Program-made: the position numbers and the translations under genes
Source: CAYRXM01 sp964449465
Lineage (GTDB): Bacteria; Chloroflexota; Anaerolineae; JAFGEY01
Assembly: GCA_964449465.1 (NCBI GenBank)
Contig: CAYVBK010000027.1
Span: forward strand, 5,685 to 69,684
Length of the DNA: 64,000 nucleotides
Direction of reading: 5' to 3'
Notes under the pieces: generated by a model
The model's database searches: none
What the model was told of the DNA's origin: nothing
The model's input: the letters and a program-made list of their open reading frames with translations, nothing else
In this document: one piece after another, positions 1-9,492 of the stretch
Position numbering within the stretch: position 1 is the first letter of the stretch
How the letters are laid out: every line of letters starts with the position of its first letter

Positions 1-702
1 AAAGCAGCGCTGCCCCGACCAGGGAATTTCGGTGGCGACGACGGTGACGGCCTTTTGTCCCAACTGGGCCAGGCTGGCCTGATAGCGGTCAATCAGAGCA
101 AAATGAGCCTCGCTCCACAGCGGCACACGGTAAAAACGCGCCAGCGAGGTATAATGCTGCCACAGATCCAGGTCATAGCTCCAATCGGCCACGTTGGGCA
201 AGGTGACATCGGCCACCTGCAACCGAATGACCCCCTGCCAGCACAGCTGCTCATCTTGAAACCCATACTGGCTAAATGCCTTGATCTGCCCTTCATACAG
301 GCCGGCCGGCAGGTCGGCGGGGATGCGGATGCGCACATAGACCACCTGCGGGCGATGGGCCAACGCCTCGGCGCGGCCGCTGCGCTCCAGCGATTCGGGC
401 CAGCGACGGCGGTCGTCCCCTTCGACATAGCCAACCGGCAACATCTCGACGACGTCGGCAGGCAGGCCGGGCCAACGCACCTCCAGGCGCACACGCGGAC
501 AAAAGCCCAGCGCATGCAGCCAGTTGGCGCGATCCAGAACGAGAACAAAATCCCGGTCGGCCAGCAGATGAATTTGGGCGCCCACCACCTCGTTGCGCGC
601 CCCCCAAATATCCAGTCGCTCTGTGTCGGGAACCATCCCATCTATGATATGCCCCCAACTCGATTTGGCCATGGCCTCAGTCAGGCCGATACGCAGGTTC
701 AT
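1..702 (-). CDS. DUF4091-type glycosidase-like protein, C-terminus cut by window edge
   Basis: This minus-strand reading frame starts at an ATG at 702, preceded by GAGGAGGGACA, and stays open to base 1, giving 234 codons without a stop. The N-terminal part has a beta-sandwich-like section with 'LDIWGARNEVVGAQIHL'. It is followed by the characteristic 'W-S-Y-D-L-D-L-W-Q-H' and 'E-I-P-W-S-G-Q-R-C-F' signatures that I recall from DUF4091 proteins, which are large predicted glycoside hydrolases. No signal peptide is visible, so a cytoplasmic enzyme is likely. It lies 23 bp after the PfkB sugar kinase gene on the same strand and is probably co-transcribed with it, which fits a carbohydrate catabolic role. 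The catalytic C-terminal barrel is outside the window, so substrate cannot be judged. Confidence 0.75.
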   Translation of the reverse strand, partial: MNLRIGLTEAMAKSSWGHIIDGMVPDTERLDIWGARNEVVGAQIHLLADRDFVLVLDRANWLHALGFCPRVRLEVRWPGLPADVVEMLPVGYVEGDDRRRWPESLERSGRAEALAHRPQVVYVRIRIPADLPAGLYEGQIKAFSQYGFQDEQLCWQGVIRLQVADVTLPNVADWSYDLDLWQHYTSLARFYRVPLWSEAHFALIDRYQASLAQLGQKAVTVVATEIPWSGQRCF

Positions 703-725
703 TGTCCCTCCTCACAAAATGATAT

Positions 726-1679
726 TCAACCCAAAAATTCGGCCACCTGCCGCGCCGTAGGCAAGGCCGGAATGACGCCCTGCTTGAGAGCTGTCAACGC
801 GCCCACCGCGTTGGCATAACGCAAAATTTCCGGCAGGTTCGACATGTCGAGCTGCTCGCGCCAGTTGCCCGCGCTCACCAGCCGCCAGAGCAGCCCGGCG
901 ATAAAGGCATCGCCGCAGCCGGTGGCATCCACAGTGGCTACCCGAAACGGCGGCGCGTGCCCACTGCCGTCGGCGCAGCAGAAAAAACTGCCCGCCGCGC
1001 CCAATGTCACCACCACCAACGCCGGCCCCTCACGCAGCAATGCCGCGCCGCCGGCCTCCAGATCGGTTTGACCGGTCAGCAATTCCAGTTCGCCCTCGTT
1101 CACCTTGAGCAAATGGGCCCAAGGCAGCACCTCCAGCGCCCTCTGGCGCGCCGCCTGCGGGCTACTCCACAGTGTAGGCCGATAATTGACATCAAACGAG
1201 ATCAAGGCCCCGGCAGCGTGGGCCAGCCGCACCGCCTCGAGCGTCGCCGTGCGACTCGGCTCGTCGGTCAGGCTGAGCGAGCCGATGTGCAGCGCCCGCG
1301 TCTCTTGTAGCAAAGAGCGATCCAGTTCATCGGGTCGCAGCAGCGTATCGGCGCCGGGATTACGGTAAAACAGGCAGACATAGCTGTGCACGTCGGGCTG
1401 TGCCATAATGTTCATGGTAGTGCGCGCTTGAGGATCAAAGCGAATGCCGCGCACATCTACCCCCTCGCGGCACAGCACATCGGCCAGATAATGACCAAAC
1501 GCATCATCGCCCACCTTGCCGACAAACGCGCTGTGCGCTCCCAGGCGCGCCGCCGCCACTGCTGCATTGGCCGGCGCGCCGCCCGGCACTGGACGGAACG
1601 CCAATACCGCCGTCAACGGACGGCCCACCTCGACCGGAAACATGTCCATCAACAACTCACCCAGGCAAACAATGTCCAT
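726..1679 (-). CDS. PfkB-family sugar kinase (fructokinase-like)
   Basis: This 317-residue ribokinase/PfkB-fold kinase should phosphorylate a free sugar, probably fructose or a related ketose, with ATP in the cytoplasm. The N-terminus 'MDIVCLGELLMDMFP' and the 'GGAPANAAVAAARLG' segment are the PfkB N-terminal signature. Near the C-terminus 'DATGCGDAFIAGLLW' is the second signature, holding the catalytic aspartate and anion hole; the usual GAGD reads GCGD here. I chose the ATG at 1679 over an upstream in-frame start at 1760 because AAGGAGGAACG lies just before it and the extension would be read through a palindromic repeat. It follows the glycerate-kinase-like gene and precedes the DUF4091 gene on the same strand. 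Length is normal for the family; the exact substrate is an inference. Confidence 0.88.
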   Translation of the reverse strand: MDIVCLGELLMDMFPVEVGRPLTAVLAFRPVPGGAPANAAVAAARLGAHSAFVGKVGDDAFGHYLADVLCREGVDVRGIRFDPQARTTMNIMAQPDVHSYVCLFYRNPGADTLLRPDELDRSLLQETRALHIGSLSLTDEPSRTATLEAVRLAHAAGALISFDVNYRPTLWSSPQAARQRALEVLPWAHLLKVNEGELELLTGQTDLEAGGAALLREGPALVVVTLGAAGSFFCCADGSGHAPPFRVATVDATGCGDAFIAGLLWRLVSAGNWREQLDMSNLPEILRYANAVGALTALKQGVIPALPTARQVAEFLG

Positions 1680-1699
1680 CGTTCCTCCTTGACATTCAA

Positions 1700-1757
1700 T
1701 GTAGGGGCGGGTCTTGCACCCGCCCGAGTAAGGGCAGGGGCAAGCCCTGCCCCTACA
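1700..1757. repeat. Palindromic TGTAGGGGC repeat, copy 1
   Basis: The stretch runs from TGTAGGGGCGGG to GCCCCTACA, with inverted TGTAGGGGC/GCCCCTACA ends and internal GC-rich arms. Related copies occur at 21814-21906, 31314-31396 and 57283-57313. It lies between the glycerate-kinase-like and PfkB genes, just upstream of the PfkB ribosome binding site. Directly beyond it (about 1770-1810) a shorter duplicated 'CCCTTGCGGT' segment occurs. Confidence 0.85.
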
Positions 1758-1822
1758 CAATGGCCGTTTGTGGTAGGAGCAACCCTTGCGGTTACCCTAC
1801 CCTTGCGGCAGCGATTTTCAAA

Positions 1823-3295
1823 TCAGGCGCGGCCCAGCACCAACACCACGCCCAGGTCGGTCATGCTGATATTTTGCGTGGCGGCAATGCCGCAGCCGAG
1901 CTGCCACAGCACCGCCGAGGTATCGTGCCGCTTGAGCGCAGTCGCCAGGTCCAGACCGGCGGCACGTCCCTCGGCTATTGTTTCGCCATCTACCAGACCG
2001 CCGGTCAGGCAGCGCAGGCCAGGCGCGCCAAAATCGCCGCCGGGGCCATCGGTGCCGTCGGTGTCTACCGCGCCGACAACAATGTTACGGCTGCCGGCCA
2101 TCTTGAATGCGGCGGCCAGAGCAAACTCTTGATTGCGCCCGCCGATGCCGTTCTCCTGCCCCACCGTCACCAGCAACTCGCCACCGCTGATCAGGGCGCA
2201 TGGCGGCTCAAAGGGCATGCCTTCGTGTTCAATGGTATGGGCAATGTCGGCCAGCACATAGCCAGCCTGGCTAGCCTCGGCCTGCATAAATTTCGCCATC
2301 AGGTGCGGCTGAAACCCCAACTCGGCGGCCTTGTTCATCGCCGTAGGCAGCACACCCAGATGAACAGGCATCACCCCAAAGATGCGAAAATCCCACTGTT
2401 GAAACTCTCCCGCCTTGACCGTCTCCTGGGCCGGGTCGGCGTGCAGCAAATGCCGGCGCACCGACTCGGGCACAGCCCCCCAGGCATCCCACTTGCGCAG
2501 CATGGCAATGGCTTCGGCAAAAGTCGTACAATCGGGCAGGGTATGCAGCCAGCGGTTATAGTACATCAACTGCTTGTAACCGCGCTCACGCTCATGCGGG
2601 GCATAGTTGGGGTCATATCCGACAATGTGGATGGCCGTAGCCGGCTGAATATAGCGCGAAATGCGCCCACCCTTCATCACATCCAGGTGATTGCGGATGG
2701 GATTGAGGTCCTGAGTCGGCGCGCCGCGCTCGATCTGCATCATATAGGTCACCTGGCGCACCTCTTCCAGGGTGACACCCGCCACCGGCAGGGTGAGCAA
2801 CGCCGAGACACCGTTGGCAGCGATGGTAAACACCAGGTCATCGGAGCGCAGTTGCCGGCAAATGTCCAGAATGGCGCGGCAGCCGCGCACACAGCCTTCA
2901 TCTGGCACCGGATGGCCGCCCCAGGTAACCTGGATTTTGCTCAAAATGAGCGGATCGCCGTGCTTGGCAATGACATGACCGCCGGTCAGCCGGTCGCCCA
3001 GTGCCTCTTCGACGGCCAGAGCAATGTACTGCACCCCTTTGCCCGCGCCGATGACAAAAATGCGCCCGACCTGATCGAGATCGAACACCCGCTCGCCGGG
3101 GTGCGGCGCGCCGTCCGGCTCAAAATCGCGGCCGCCGACCATCAGAAAATGCCCCTCGCGCCGCACGAGCCTGCGCGTGTTGTGATAAGGATTGGCCGCC
3201 CGCAAGCCGGCCTCCAAAATCTCTACAGCTGCCTGACGGCCAACCGTGTTGCCGTGACCAACCAGTGCGTCGGTATTGAGGATTCGTCCGTCCAA
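1823..3295 (-). CDS. Glycerate 2-kinase-like MOFRL/DUF4147 family protein
   Basis: The product resembles class II glycerate 2-kinases, which phosphorylate D-glycerate with ATP. The N-terminal DUF4147 half contains 'IFVIGAGKG' (about residue 80). The C-terminal MOFRL half contains 'ISGGE', 'GGRNQEFALAA' and 'DTDGTDGPGGDFG'. The usual Gly-rich 'SGGGSALL' segment reads 'AANGVSALL', so the nucleotide or substrate site may be altered. I start it at a TTG (3295) because CAAGGAGGCATATC gives an ideal AGGAGG seven bases upstream. ATGs at 3346 and further upstream would extend it into the divergent promoter region and lack a comparable site. At 490 residues it is somewhat longer than typical members. 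It heads the minus-strand sugar operon with PfkB and DUF4091. Confidence 0.8.
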   Translation of the reverse strand: MDGRILNTDALVGHGNTVGRQAAVEILEAGLRAANPYHNTRRLVRREGHFLMVGGRDFEPDGAPHPGERVFDLDQVGRIFVIGAGKGVQYIALAVEEALGDRLTGGHVIAKHGDPLILSKIQVTWGGHPVPDEGCVRGCRAILDICRQLRSDDLVFTIAANGVSALLTLPVAGVTLEEVRQVTYMMQIERGAPTQDLNPIRNHLDVMKGGRISRYIQPATAIHIVGYDPNYAPHERERGYKQLMYYNRWLHTLPDCTTFAEAIAMLRKWDAWGAVPESVRRHLLHADPAQETVKAGEFQQWDFRIFGVMPVHLGVLPTAMNKAAELGFQPHLMAKFMQAEASQAGYVLADIAHTIEHEGMPFEPPCALISGGELLVTVGQENGIGGRNQEFALAAAFKMAGSRNIVVGAVDTDGTDGPGGDFGAPGLRCLTGGLVDGETIAEGRAAGLDLATALKRHDTSAVLWQLGCGIAATQNISMTDLGVVLVLGRA

Positions 3296-3388
3296 AGATA
3301 TGCCTCCTTGCAGGAAATTGATCGTTATCGAGTTTGCTTGAATCATTATATGCATATCAAAAAAGGGGTCAAAAAACATCCCAAAAAC

Positions 3389-3417
3389 TTGCACAGCAGC
3401 CCGGTAAATGTTACAAT
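3389..3417 (+). promoter_or_regulatory. Sigma70-like promoter of the GAF-kinase/CHAT operon
   Basis: TTGCAC at 3389-3394 and TACAAT at 3412-3417 are separated by exactly 17 bases. The box ends 31 bases before the ATG of the receiver/GAF histidine kinase, which has a GGGAGG site. This lies in the divergent gap with the glycerate-kinase-like gene. Confidence 0.7.
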
Positions 3418-3448
3418 AAAGTGAATTGAGCAAACAGGGAGGTACAAG

Positions 3449-6400
3449 ATGAGCGCGTGCATTCTGGTAGTCGAAGACGATCCAGACATCCGATATCTGC
3501 TCTCGCATGTGATGCTGCCGCAAGATGGATATAAAACGCTGGCCGCGCCTTCGGGACAGGTAGCCCTGACATTGATTGACCTGTCGCCGCCTGACCTGAT
3601 CTTGCTGGACATTTATCTGCCCGATATGAGCGGCTTTCAGGTTCTAGAACGGATCGTCGAACGTGGCATTGAAGTTCCCACCATCGTGATCACGGCCGCC
3701 AGCTCGGTTGAAATGGTCGTGCGTGGCCTGCATCTTGGAATCCGCGATTTTATTTGCAAGCCCTTTGATCCAGCGCAGGTTTTGCGGGTGATTCGTCGAG
3801 TCTTGAGCCAGGCCAGCACCGAGCGCAAAGCCCAAGACCTGACCGAACAGTTGAACCAGATCAATCGCCTGCTCAACGAGCGAGTCAACCAGCTCAACAG
3901 CCTGTATCAGATGGGCAAAGTGATCACCGCCTCGCTAGACCGCCAGAAATCGCTCAACGAGATTGTGTTGGTCGCCAGTCAGTTGACCAACGCCGACAGC
4001 AGCGCGCTGTTTCTGCTCAAACAAGACCGCCTCGAACTGGTGACCTCACAACACATCGCCCACGAGCAGCAAGTCTTGCTCGACAACCCCGATCCCGACC
4101 ACATGATCTGGCAGGTAGTGCGCACCGGACAACTGCTCAACTGGCACGCCAGACCGTCCACGCAGCCGCTTGTGCCGATGGCGGCCTCGTTCCTCTATGT
4201 TCCGCTCAAACTGGTCGAAAAAGTGATCGGCGTGTTGGGCGTCTATCATCACTCAGCCAATTTTAGCTTTTCCACCGCAGACGAACAAATTTTATCTGGG
4301 CTGGCCGATTATGCGGCGATTGCCATTGAAAATGTGCGCCTGTTTGCGCAGACCCAACGCCGCCTCAAAGAGATCGAAATTTTGCTCGAGATCGGGCGGC
4401 AACTGGCACAGCTATCGCCCGAAAAAGAGATGTTTGACCTGATCATGCGCGGGCCGCAAATGATCATACCCGATGTCAACAAGACTATCATCCACCTGGT
4501 AGACCCGCAGAGTGACCGGCTGGTGCCGTATGCTTCATCCAAAGCCGGCATTTTCCCGCTGGCCAACGTGCGCGGCATCTATCTCGACGAAGGCATCGCC
4601 GGTCGCTCTCTGCGCGAAGGCAAACCGATCCGAGTCGGCGATGTCTGGCAGTCGAACGATTTTGTCGTGTTGGATCCCAGCGCATCATTCCGCTCTATGA
4701 TCGTGGTGCCAATGCGCATTGGCGGGCGCAATTTGGGCACCATCACCGTAGACAGCCGTCGGGTGAACGCTTTTACCGACGAAGACGAGCAAACATTGAT
4801 GATTTTTGCCAGCCAGGCCGCAGTGGCGTTGAACAACCTGCAACTGTACCAGCAAGTGCAGCGACAGTATGATCGCCTGATGCAGCTTCAACACAATGCC
4901 ACCGATCTGGGACAAATGACCGCCGATGTGAGCATTTCGCACGTCATTGCCCGGGTCAACGAGCAGGCAGCCATTTTGCTAGCGGCCGAAAAATGCGCCA
5001 TCCTGCTGTATCAAGAAGATCGGGATGCCCTGGTAGGGCAACTGCCGGCCTTTCATGTGCCGGACTCGATCATGGAAAACTATGTCATCCCTCTGCATAA
5101 CAATGCCCTGGTGGCCGAGTATTGGGCGCGGCAAGATTGCCTCAAGCTGAACGACCTGCACCAGGATCATCCGCTGGTGCGGGCTTTGGGGCTGGAAAAC
5201 CTGGTTATGCAGGCGCATATCCAGCACAGTTTGCTGGCCGTTTTGCGGGCAAGCGGCAAAAGCATTGGCGTCATCCAGGTTTCCAACAAGCTCGACGGCA
5301 GCCGGTTTGATGAACACGATGTGCAATTGTTGACCGTGTTCGCGCCCTATGCGGCCATTGCCATCGAAAACACACAGTTGTTTCGCCAGTTCCGCGCCTT
5401 GTCCGACATTGGTCGCGCCATCGCCGCACGCCTGGACCTGGCCGAGGTGCTGGTGCAGGTGGTAGATGGCATCGAACAACTGGTTGACATCGAAAGCATT
5501 GCCATCTGGCAGATTGTGCCAGACGATCAACTGATCTTGCGCAGCGCGTCCGAAAATCGCCTGACCGCCGCACAACCGCAAACATGGAGACTGGGCGAAG
5601 GAATACCCGGACATGTAGCCCAAAGCGGACTGCCGCTGATCACCCACATACCTGCGTCCGACAGTCCTCTCCAACCAAACACGGTATCGTCGGCCCGTGC
5701 GGTGATGGCCCTACCCATTCACATCCGCGAGCGAATCTGGGGGGTGATCGAGCTACACAGCCGCATCAGCGCCGACTTTACCGCCCAAGATCAAGATTTG
5801 CTGGAGACCGTTTCGGCTTTTGTATCCATTGCCATCGAAAACGCCGAAATGTTTGAGCGGCAGCGGCGGCAGGTAAGCGTGATGCAAATACTGCTGGACG
5901 CCAGCCGCAACATGACCGAATCGGCCACCACATCGTTGCAGGTGCTGTTAGAACAGATTGCGACCGACGCCCGCCGGTTGCTTGACGCCGACTCGGCTAT
6001 GGTCTATCTCTTGGAGCCGACCGCGCCAACCACCTGGGATTTGAGCCATGTGGTCGCCTGCGGGCTGAGCCACCCGCTCAGTTCCGACAACCCCGGTATA
6101 ACATCCGACGACCTGGCCAATGAAGTGCGACGCAAAGGAGTGCTGGTGTGGGAAAAAGTGTCGGCCGAACTTCGGCTCGAAGTTCGGCCTGAACCCGGAC
6201 TGGAGCATCAGTTGCTCATTCAGCAAGAAAAAATCCAGGCACTCATCGGCGTTCACCTGAGACTGCCTCAAGAATCGCTAGGCATCTTGTATGTTTATTT
6301 CAGACGGCCGCGCCATCCGGGACACAATGAACTGTCATGGATACAAATTTTTGCCAGCCATGCCTCGATTGCGATCAAGAACGCGCAGCTTTTTCAAGAC

Positions 6401-7669
6401 ATCCAGCGGCGATACACACGGGCCGACCGAGATTTGGCGCAAAAGAACGAAGAATTACGTCGAACGATCAACGAACTGGCACACCTCCGCCTGGTCGATC
6501 AATCCATTATCTCGACTTTGGACCTCAAAGAGGTGATGGTGCAAATTTTGGACGGCGCGCTGCAAATCATCGGAGTAGAGTATGGCAGCATTATGCTGTT
6601 CGACCGCGAGGCCGGGCAAATTGCCGAAACCTTTGATCGCGGCCTGAGCCGCTCAACCAACAGCTTTCAATTTCACTCACAGGGACTCGATCTATTGCTC
6701 AAGCGGCGCATCAATCAGGTATCCGACCTGAACACGGACAACCTGCAAGAGTGGCCCTGGCGCGACTGGTACCAGCAATACATTCCCGAAGCGCGGTCTG
6801 CACTCTCGATGCCCATCATCGAAGGCAACGCCGGGCAGGTGATCGGGTTTATCAACATCGGCAGCCCCACCGCCAACAAATTTTCGGCGCGAGACGAGCG
6901 GCTGCTGGAAGCCCTGGCCAGCCAGGCGGCGGTGGCGATTCAAAATGCCCAAATGGTGCGCGCCATTCAAGAGGCGCAGTGGCGCAGCAGCCAGGCCGAA
7001 AAAGTGGCCGCTCAGGCCGACATTGCCACCAACATGGTGCATCGCATCAACAACGCGGTGGGAGCCATTCGCGTCAGCGTGCAGCAGATTCAGACGCGGC
7101 TAGAGCAAAACACCATGACCCCCGATTACCTGAACAAAAAACTGCAAGGGATCCACGAAAACGCCGAGCGCACCCTGGACATGGCCCGCAAAATTCGCCA
7201 GCCCTTCCAGGTACAGCCCACCGACACCGAACCGATTGACATCGAACAGTCGGTGCGACTGGCTTTGGAGGACATGCCGACCACCATCAATGTCCAACTT
7301 GAATTTGCGCCTCACCTGCCCCGCGTAAACGCCACCCAGCAGTTGGTCGAGGTCTTTCACAACCTGTTCAAGAACGCCAGCGAAGCGATGAACGAACACG
7401 GCAATTTGATCGTGCAGGCATGGAGCAGCGAAGACGGCAAAAAGGCCTATATCACCGTCACCGACACAGGGCCGGGCATCGAGCCGGACCGCTATGAAGA
7501 GATATTTCGCCTCGGCAGCAGCTCTAAAACGGGCAACCTGGGCTATGGGCTGTGGTGGACGCGCACCTTTTTGCACCGCGTGGGTGGAGATATTCAGGTG
7601 AAAAGCCGGCCGGGCGAAGGATGCACATTCAAAATTGTTTTATCCGTGCGCCAGACCGCCGGAGTATAA
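3449..7669 (+). CDS. Receiver / six-GAF hybrid sensor histidine kinase
   Basis: This 1406-residue soluble sensor kinase starts with a receiver domain (residues 1-120; acidic E9-D10-D11, phospho-acceptor D54 in 'LILLDIYLPDMSG'). A short coiled coil (about 120-150) follows. Then come about six consecutive GAF-like domains (roughly 155-295, 310-470, 480-645, 645-800, 810-990, 1010-1175). The C-terminus has a dimerisation segment with likely phospho-histidine H1197 in 'MVHRINNAVGAIR'. An HATPase_c domain (about 1300-1400) contains 'FHNLFKNASEAM', 'DTGPGIEPDRYEEIF' and 'GYGLWWTRTFL'. No transmembrane segment is seen, so it should sense intracellular ligands or gases. It leads an operon with three further receiver proteins, which are its likely partners. 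Start ATG follows GGGAGGTACAAG. Confidence 0.93.
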   Translation: MSACILVVEDDPDIRYLLSHVMLPQDGYKTLAAPSGQVALTLIDLSPPDLILLDIYLPDMSGFQVLERIVERGIEVPTIVITAASSVEMVVRGLHLGIRDFICKPFDPAQVLRVIRRVLSQASTERKAQDLTEQLNQINRLLNERVNQLNSLYQMGKVITASLDRQKSLNEIVLVASQLTNADSSALFLLKQDRLELVTSQHIAHEQQVLLDNPDPDHMIWQVVRTGQLLNWHARPSTQPLVPMAASFLYVPLKLVEKVIGVLGVYHHSANFSFSTADEQILSGLADYAAIAIENVRLFAQTQRRLKEIEILLEIGRQLAQLSPEKEMFDLIMRGPQMIIPDVNKTIIHLVDPQSDRLVPYASSKAGIFPLANVRGIYLDEGIAGRSLREGKPIRVGDVWQSNDFVVLDPSASFRSMIVVPMRIGGRNLGTITVDSRRVNAFTDEDEQTLMIFASQAAVALNNLQLYQQVQRQYDRLMQLQHNATDLGQMTADVSISHVIARVNEQAAILLAAEKCAILLYQEDRDALVGQLPAFHVPDSIMENYVIPLHNNALVAEYWARQDCLKLNDLHQDHPLVRALGLENLVMQAHIQHSLLAVLRASGKSIGVIQVSNKLDGSRFDEHDVQLLTVFAPYAAIAIENTQLFRQFRALSDIGRAIAARLDLAEVLVQVVDGIEQLVDIESIAIWQIVPDDQLILRSASENRLTAAQPQTWRLGEGIPGHVAQSGLPLITHIPASDSPLQPNTVSSARAVMALPIHIRERIWGVIELHSRISADFTAQDQDLLETVSAFVSIAIENAEMFERQRRQVSVMQILLDASRNMTESATTSLQVLLEQIATDARRLLDADSAMVYLLEPTAPTTWDLSHVVACGLSHPLSSDNPGITSDDLANEVRRKGVLVWEKVSAELRLEVRPEPGLEHQLLIQQEKIQALIGVHLRLPQESLGILYVYFRRPRHPGHNELSWIQIFASHASIAIKNAQLFQDIQRRYTRADRDLAQKNEELRRTINELAHLRLVDQSIISTLDLKEVMVQILDGALQIIGVEYGSIMLFDREAGQIAETFDRGLSRSTNSFQFHSQGLDLLLKRRINQVSDLNTDNLQEWPWRDWYQQYIPEARSALSMPIIEGNAGQVIGFINIGSPTANKFSARDERLLEALASQAAVAIQNAQMVRAIQEAQWRSSQAEKVAAQADIATNMVHRINNAVGAIRVSVQQIQTRLEQNTMTPDYLNKKLQGIHENAERTLDMARKIRQPFQVQPTDTEPIDIEQSVRLALEDMPTTINVQLEFAPHLPRVNATQQLVEVFHNLFKNASEAMNEHGNLIVQAWSSEDGKKAYITVTDTGPGIEPDRYEEIFRLGSSSKTGNLGYGLWWTRTFLHRVGGDIQVKSRPGEGCTFKIVLSVRQTAGV

Positions 7670-7754
7670 AATTGAAAAACTCGACGCCGAGTCGCAGAGA
7701 CGCTGAGGCACAGAATATTGACTTTTTTCAGGGTAACCGATCAAGGGGGGCAAG

Positions 7755-8147
7755 ATGAGCCAGACCGGAACAATTTTGGTGGTTGAAGATGATCTGTATT
7801 GGCGACAGGAATTCCTGGTTGAACCGCTGCAAGAAGCAGGGCTGACTGTTTGGGCCGCCAGCAATTACCGCCGGGCTACCGAATTATTCGACCAGCATCC
7901 CATTGACCTGTTGATCATTGACATCAATCTTACCGGAGTAGACGGCAACACGGATGGGATCAGCCTGATCCAGTATGCCCTGGCACGACGGCAGGTCAAG
8001 ATCGTGGTGGTCAGCGGCTCTCCAGAACGAATGTACAAGTATGTCAAAGGAATTGAAACAGACGCTCTAATCGAAAAAGACCGCTTTGATGTGATACAAT
8101 TCGTGCAAACCATCCAGCAAATTCTCTCGACCCGCTCTCGATCCTGA
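7755..8147 (+). CDS. Stand-alone response regulator receiver
   Basis: This 130-residue protein is a single receiver domain with no output domain. The acidic pocket is E11-D12-D13 and the phospho-acceptor is D56 in 'LLIIDINLTG'; 'VVVSGS' and an 'E-K-D' segment correspond to the switch Ser and conserved Lys. It may act as a phosphate shuttle or sink between the upstream GAF kinase and the two downstream receiver fusions. The motif 'EDDxYW' after the first strand is shared with the next two operon members, suggesting that they arose by duplication. It follows the kinase by 85 bp, and GGGGGGCAAG precedes the ATG. The gap holds a small ACTCG/CGAGT hairpin at 7679-7692 and nothing else recognisable. 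Confidence 0.9.
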   Translation: MSQTGTILVVEDDLYWRQEFLVEPLQEAGLTVWAASNYRRATELFDQHPIDLLIIDINLTGVDGNTDGISLIQYALARRQVKIVVVSGSPERMYKYVKGIETDALIEKDRFDVIQFVQTIQQILSTRSRS

Positions 8148-8195
8148 CGGCGACAGGTCGCCGACCGGCCAAACAAAAGGGGGCACGTCAATCAA

Positions 8196-9473
8196 ATGGG
8201 CAAAATTTTAATCGTCGAAGATGATTCTTATTGGCAGCAACTGCTGGCCGAAACGCTCGAAGATCGGCACGAGACCGTCGTCGTCTCGACATTTGAACAG
8301 GCCAAAGAAGCACTGGATGAGGCCGCCCGCACCCAACTGCCTTTTCATGTGGTCACAGTAGATATGGATCTGCCCGGCGTGATCGCCTCTGCGCCGCCCG
8401 CCGTGCGCGGCGGATACCGCATCGTAGATTATGTCAACCGAATCTATCCCCACATGTCCTGTGTCGTCGTCACCGGCCTGCCCGACATTTCGCCAACCGA
8501 CGTGCGCGATTTTTTCAAACAATATCACGTGGACGATTTTGTAGACAAGAGCCAGTTCGATCTATCCATGTTTGCCGAGATTGTGAACCGGGCGGTCGAG
8601 TCGAAACAGAAAAACCTGTTTTACGGCGCATCCCTGACCGGCCGACAATTGCTCGGTCGCTATGAAATTCTGAATGAAATCGGACACGGCGGCATGGGCA
8701 TTGTATACCGCGCCTATGATCCCAACATCAACCGCATCGTCGCCATCAAGACACTCAGACCCGAATTTTCACTCGACCGTGCTCTGCGGCTGCGGTTCCA
8801 GCAAGAAGCCCGCTCGGCCGGCCGCCTGACCCATCCCAACATCACGGCCATTTATGACGCCGATCAAGACCAAAATACAGTCTTTATTGTGATGGAATTT
8901 TTGGACGGAGAAACGCTGGCCCAGGTACTGGAACGCCCGATCAGATTGACCCATTCTTATATCGTTGATATTTTATGTCAAATCTGTGACGGCCTCGACT
9001 ATGCGCACCGACAGGGTGTCATTCATCGAGACATCAAGCCATCCAATGTGATGCTGGTCAAACAATGCGAACGGCTGCGGGCCAAAATCACCGATTTCGG
9101 CATTGCCCAAATGCTCAATGCCACACAATACTCGGGCGCCTCGGGGCTGTGCGGCACGGTAGGCTACATGTCGCCCGAACAGCTTCAAGATCGCCCGGTC
9201 GATCATCGCTCCGACCTGTATTCGCTGGGGGTAATGTTGTACGAAATGCTGACCGGGCGTCTTCCTTTTGATTCTCAAAACCCCAGCCGTGTCATTCTGG
9301 GCCACATTTTTGAACCCTGGCCCATTCCGGCCGAAATGCCCGATTTTTTTGTGTCTATTTTGACGCGCCTCTCGGCCAAAAATCCAGATCATCGCTTTGC
9401 CTCTGCCGGTGAACTGGCGCGGGCGATCAAGCTGACCGCGCCGCAGACATCGCGGGTGCACGACGAATCCTAA
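8196..9473 (+). CDS. Receiver-Ser/Thr protein kinase fusion
   Basis: This 425-residue protein couples a two-component receiver to an eukaryote-like Ser/Thr kinase. The receiver spans about 1-125 (E8-D9-D10, D56 in 'VVTVDMDLPG') and the kinase about 155-415. The kinase has a complete active site: Gly loop 'GHGGMGIVYRAY', 'VAIKTL' lysine, 'HRDIKPSNVM' catalytic loop, 'DFG', and 'GTVGYMSPEQ' activation segment end. It therefore should phosphorylate proteins in response to aspartyl phosphorylation of its receiver. It has no transmembrane or extracellular region, unlike typical PknB kinases. It lies 48 bp after the lone receiver and 19 bp before the receiver-CHAT gene, with AAAGGGGGCACG upstream of its start region. 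The downstream CHAT protease or its substrates are plausible targets, by inference. Confidence 0.93.
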   Translation: MGKILIVEDDSYWQQLLAETLEDRHETVVVSTFEQAKEALDEAARTQLPFHVVTVDMDLPGVIASAPPAVRGGYRIVDYVNRIYPHMSCVVVTGLPDISPTDVRDFFKQYHVDDFVDKSQFDLSMFAEIVNRAVESKQKNLFYGASLTGRQLLGRYEILNEIGHGGMGIVYRAYDPNINRIVAIKTLRPEFSLDRALRLRFQQEARSAGRLTHPNITAIYDADQDQNTVFIVMEFLDGETLAQVLERPIRLTHSYIVDILCQICDGLDYAHRQGVIHRDIKPSNVMLVKQCERLRAKITDFGIAQMLNATQYSGASGLCGTVGYMSPEQLQDRPVDHRSDLYSLGVMLYEMLTGRLPFDSQNPSRVILGHIFEPWPIPAEMPDFFVSILTRLSAKNPDHRFASAGELARAIKLTAPQTSRVHDES

Positions 9474-9492
9474 GATTGTGGGGGGCGTATCT

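Noticed and set aside
1760..3424. Long plus-strand open frame of 554 codons
   Set aside because: It lies antisense to the glycerate-kinase-like gene, has low-complexity Gln/His/Arg-rich sequence and no motif; it is a GC-rich shadow.
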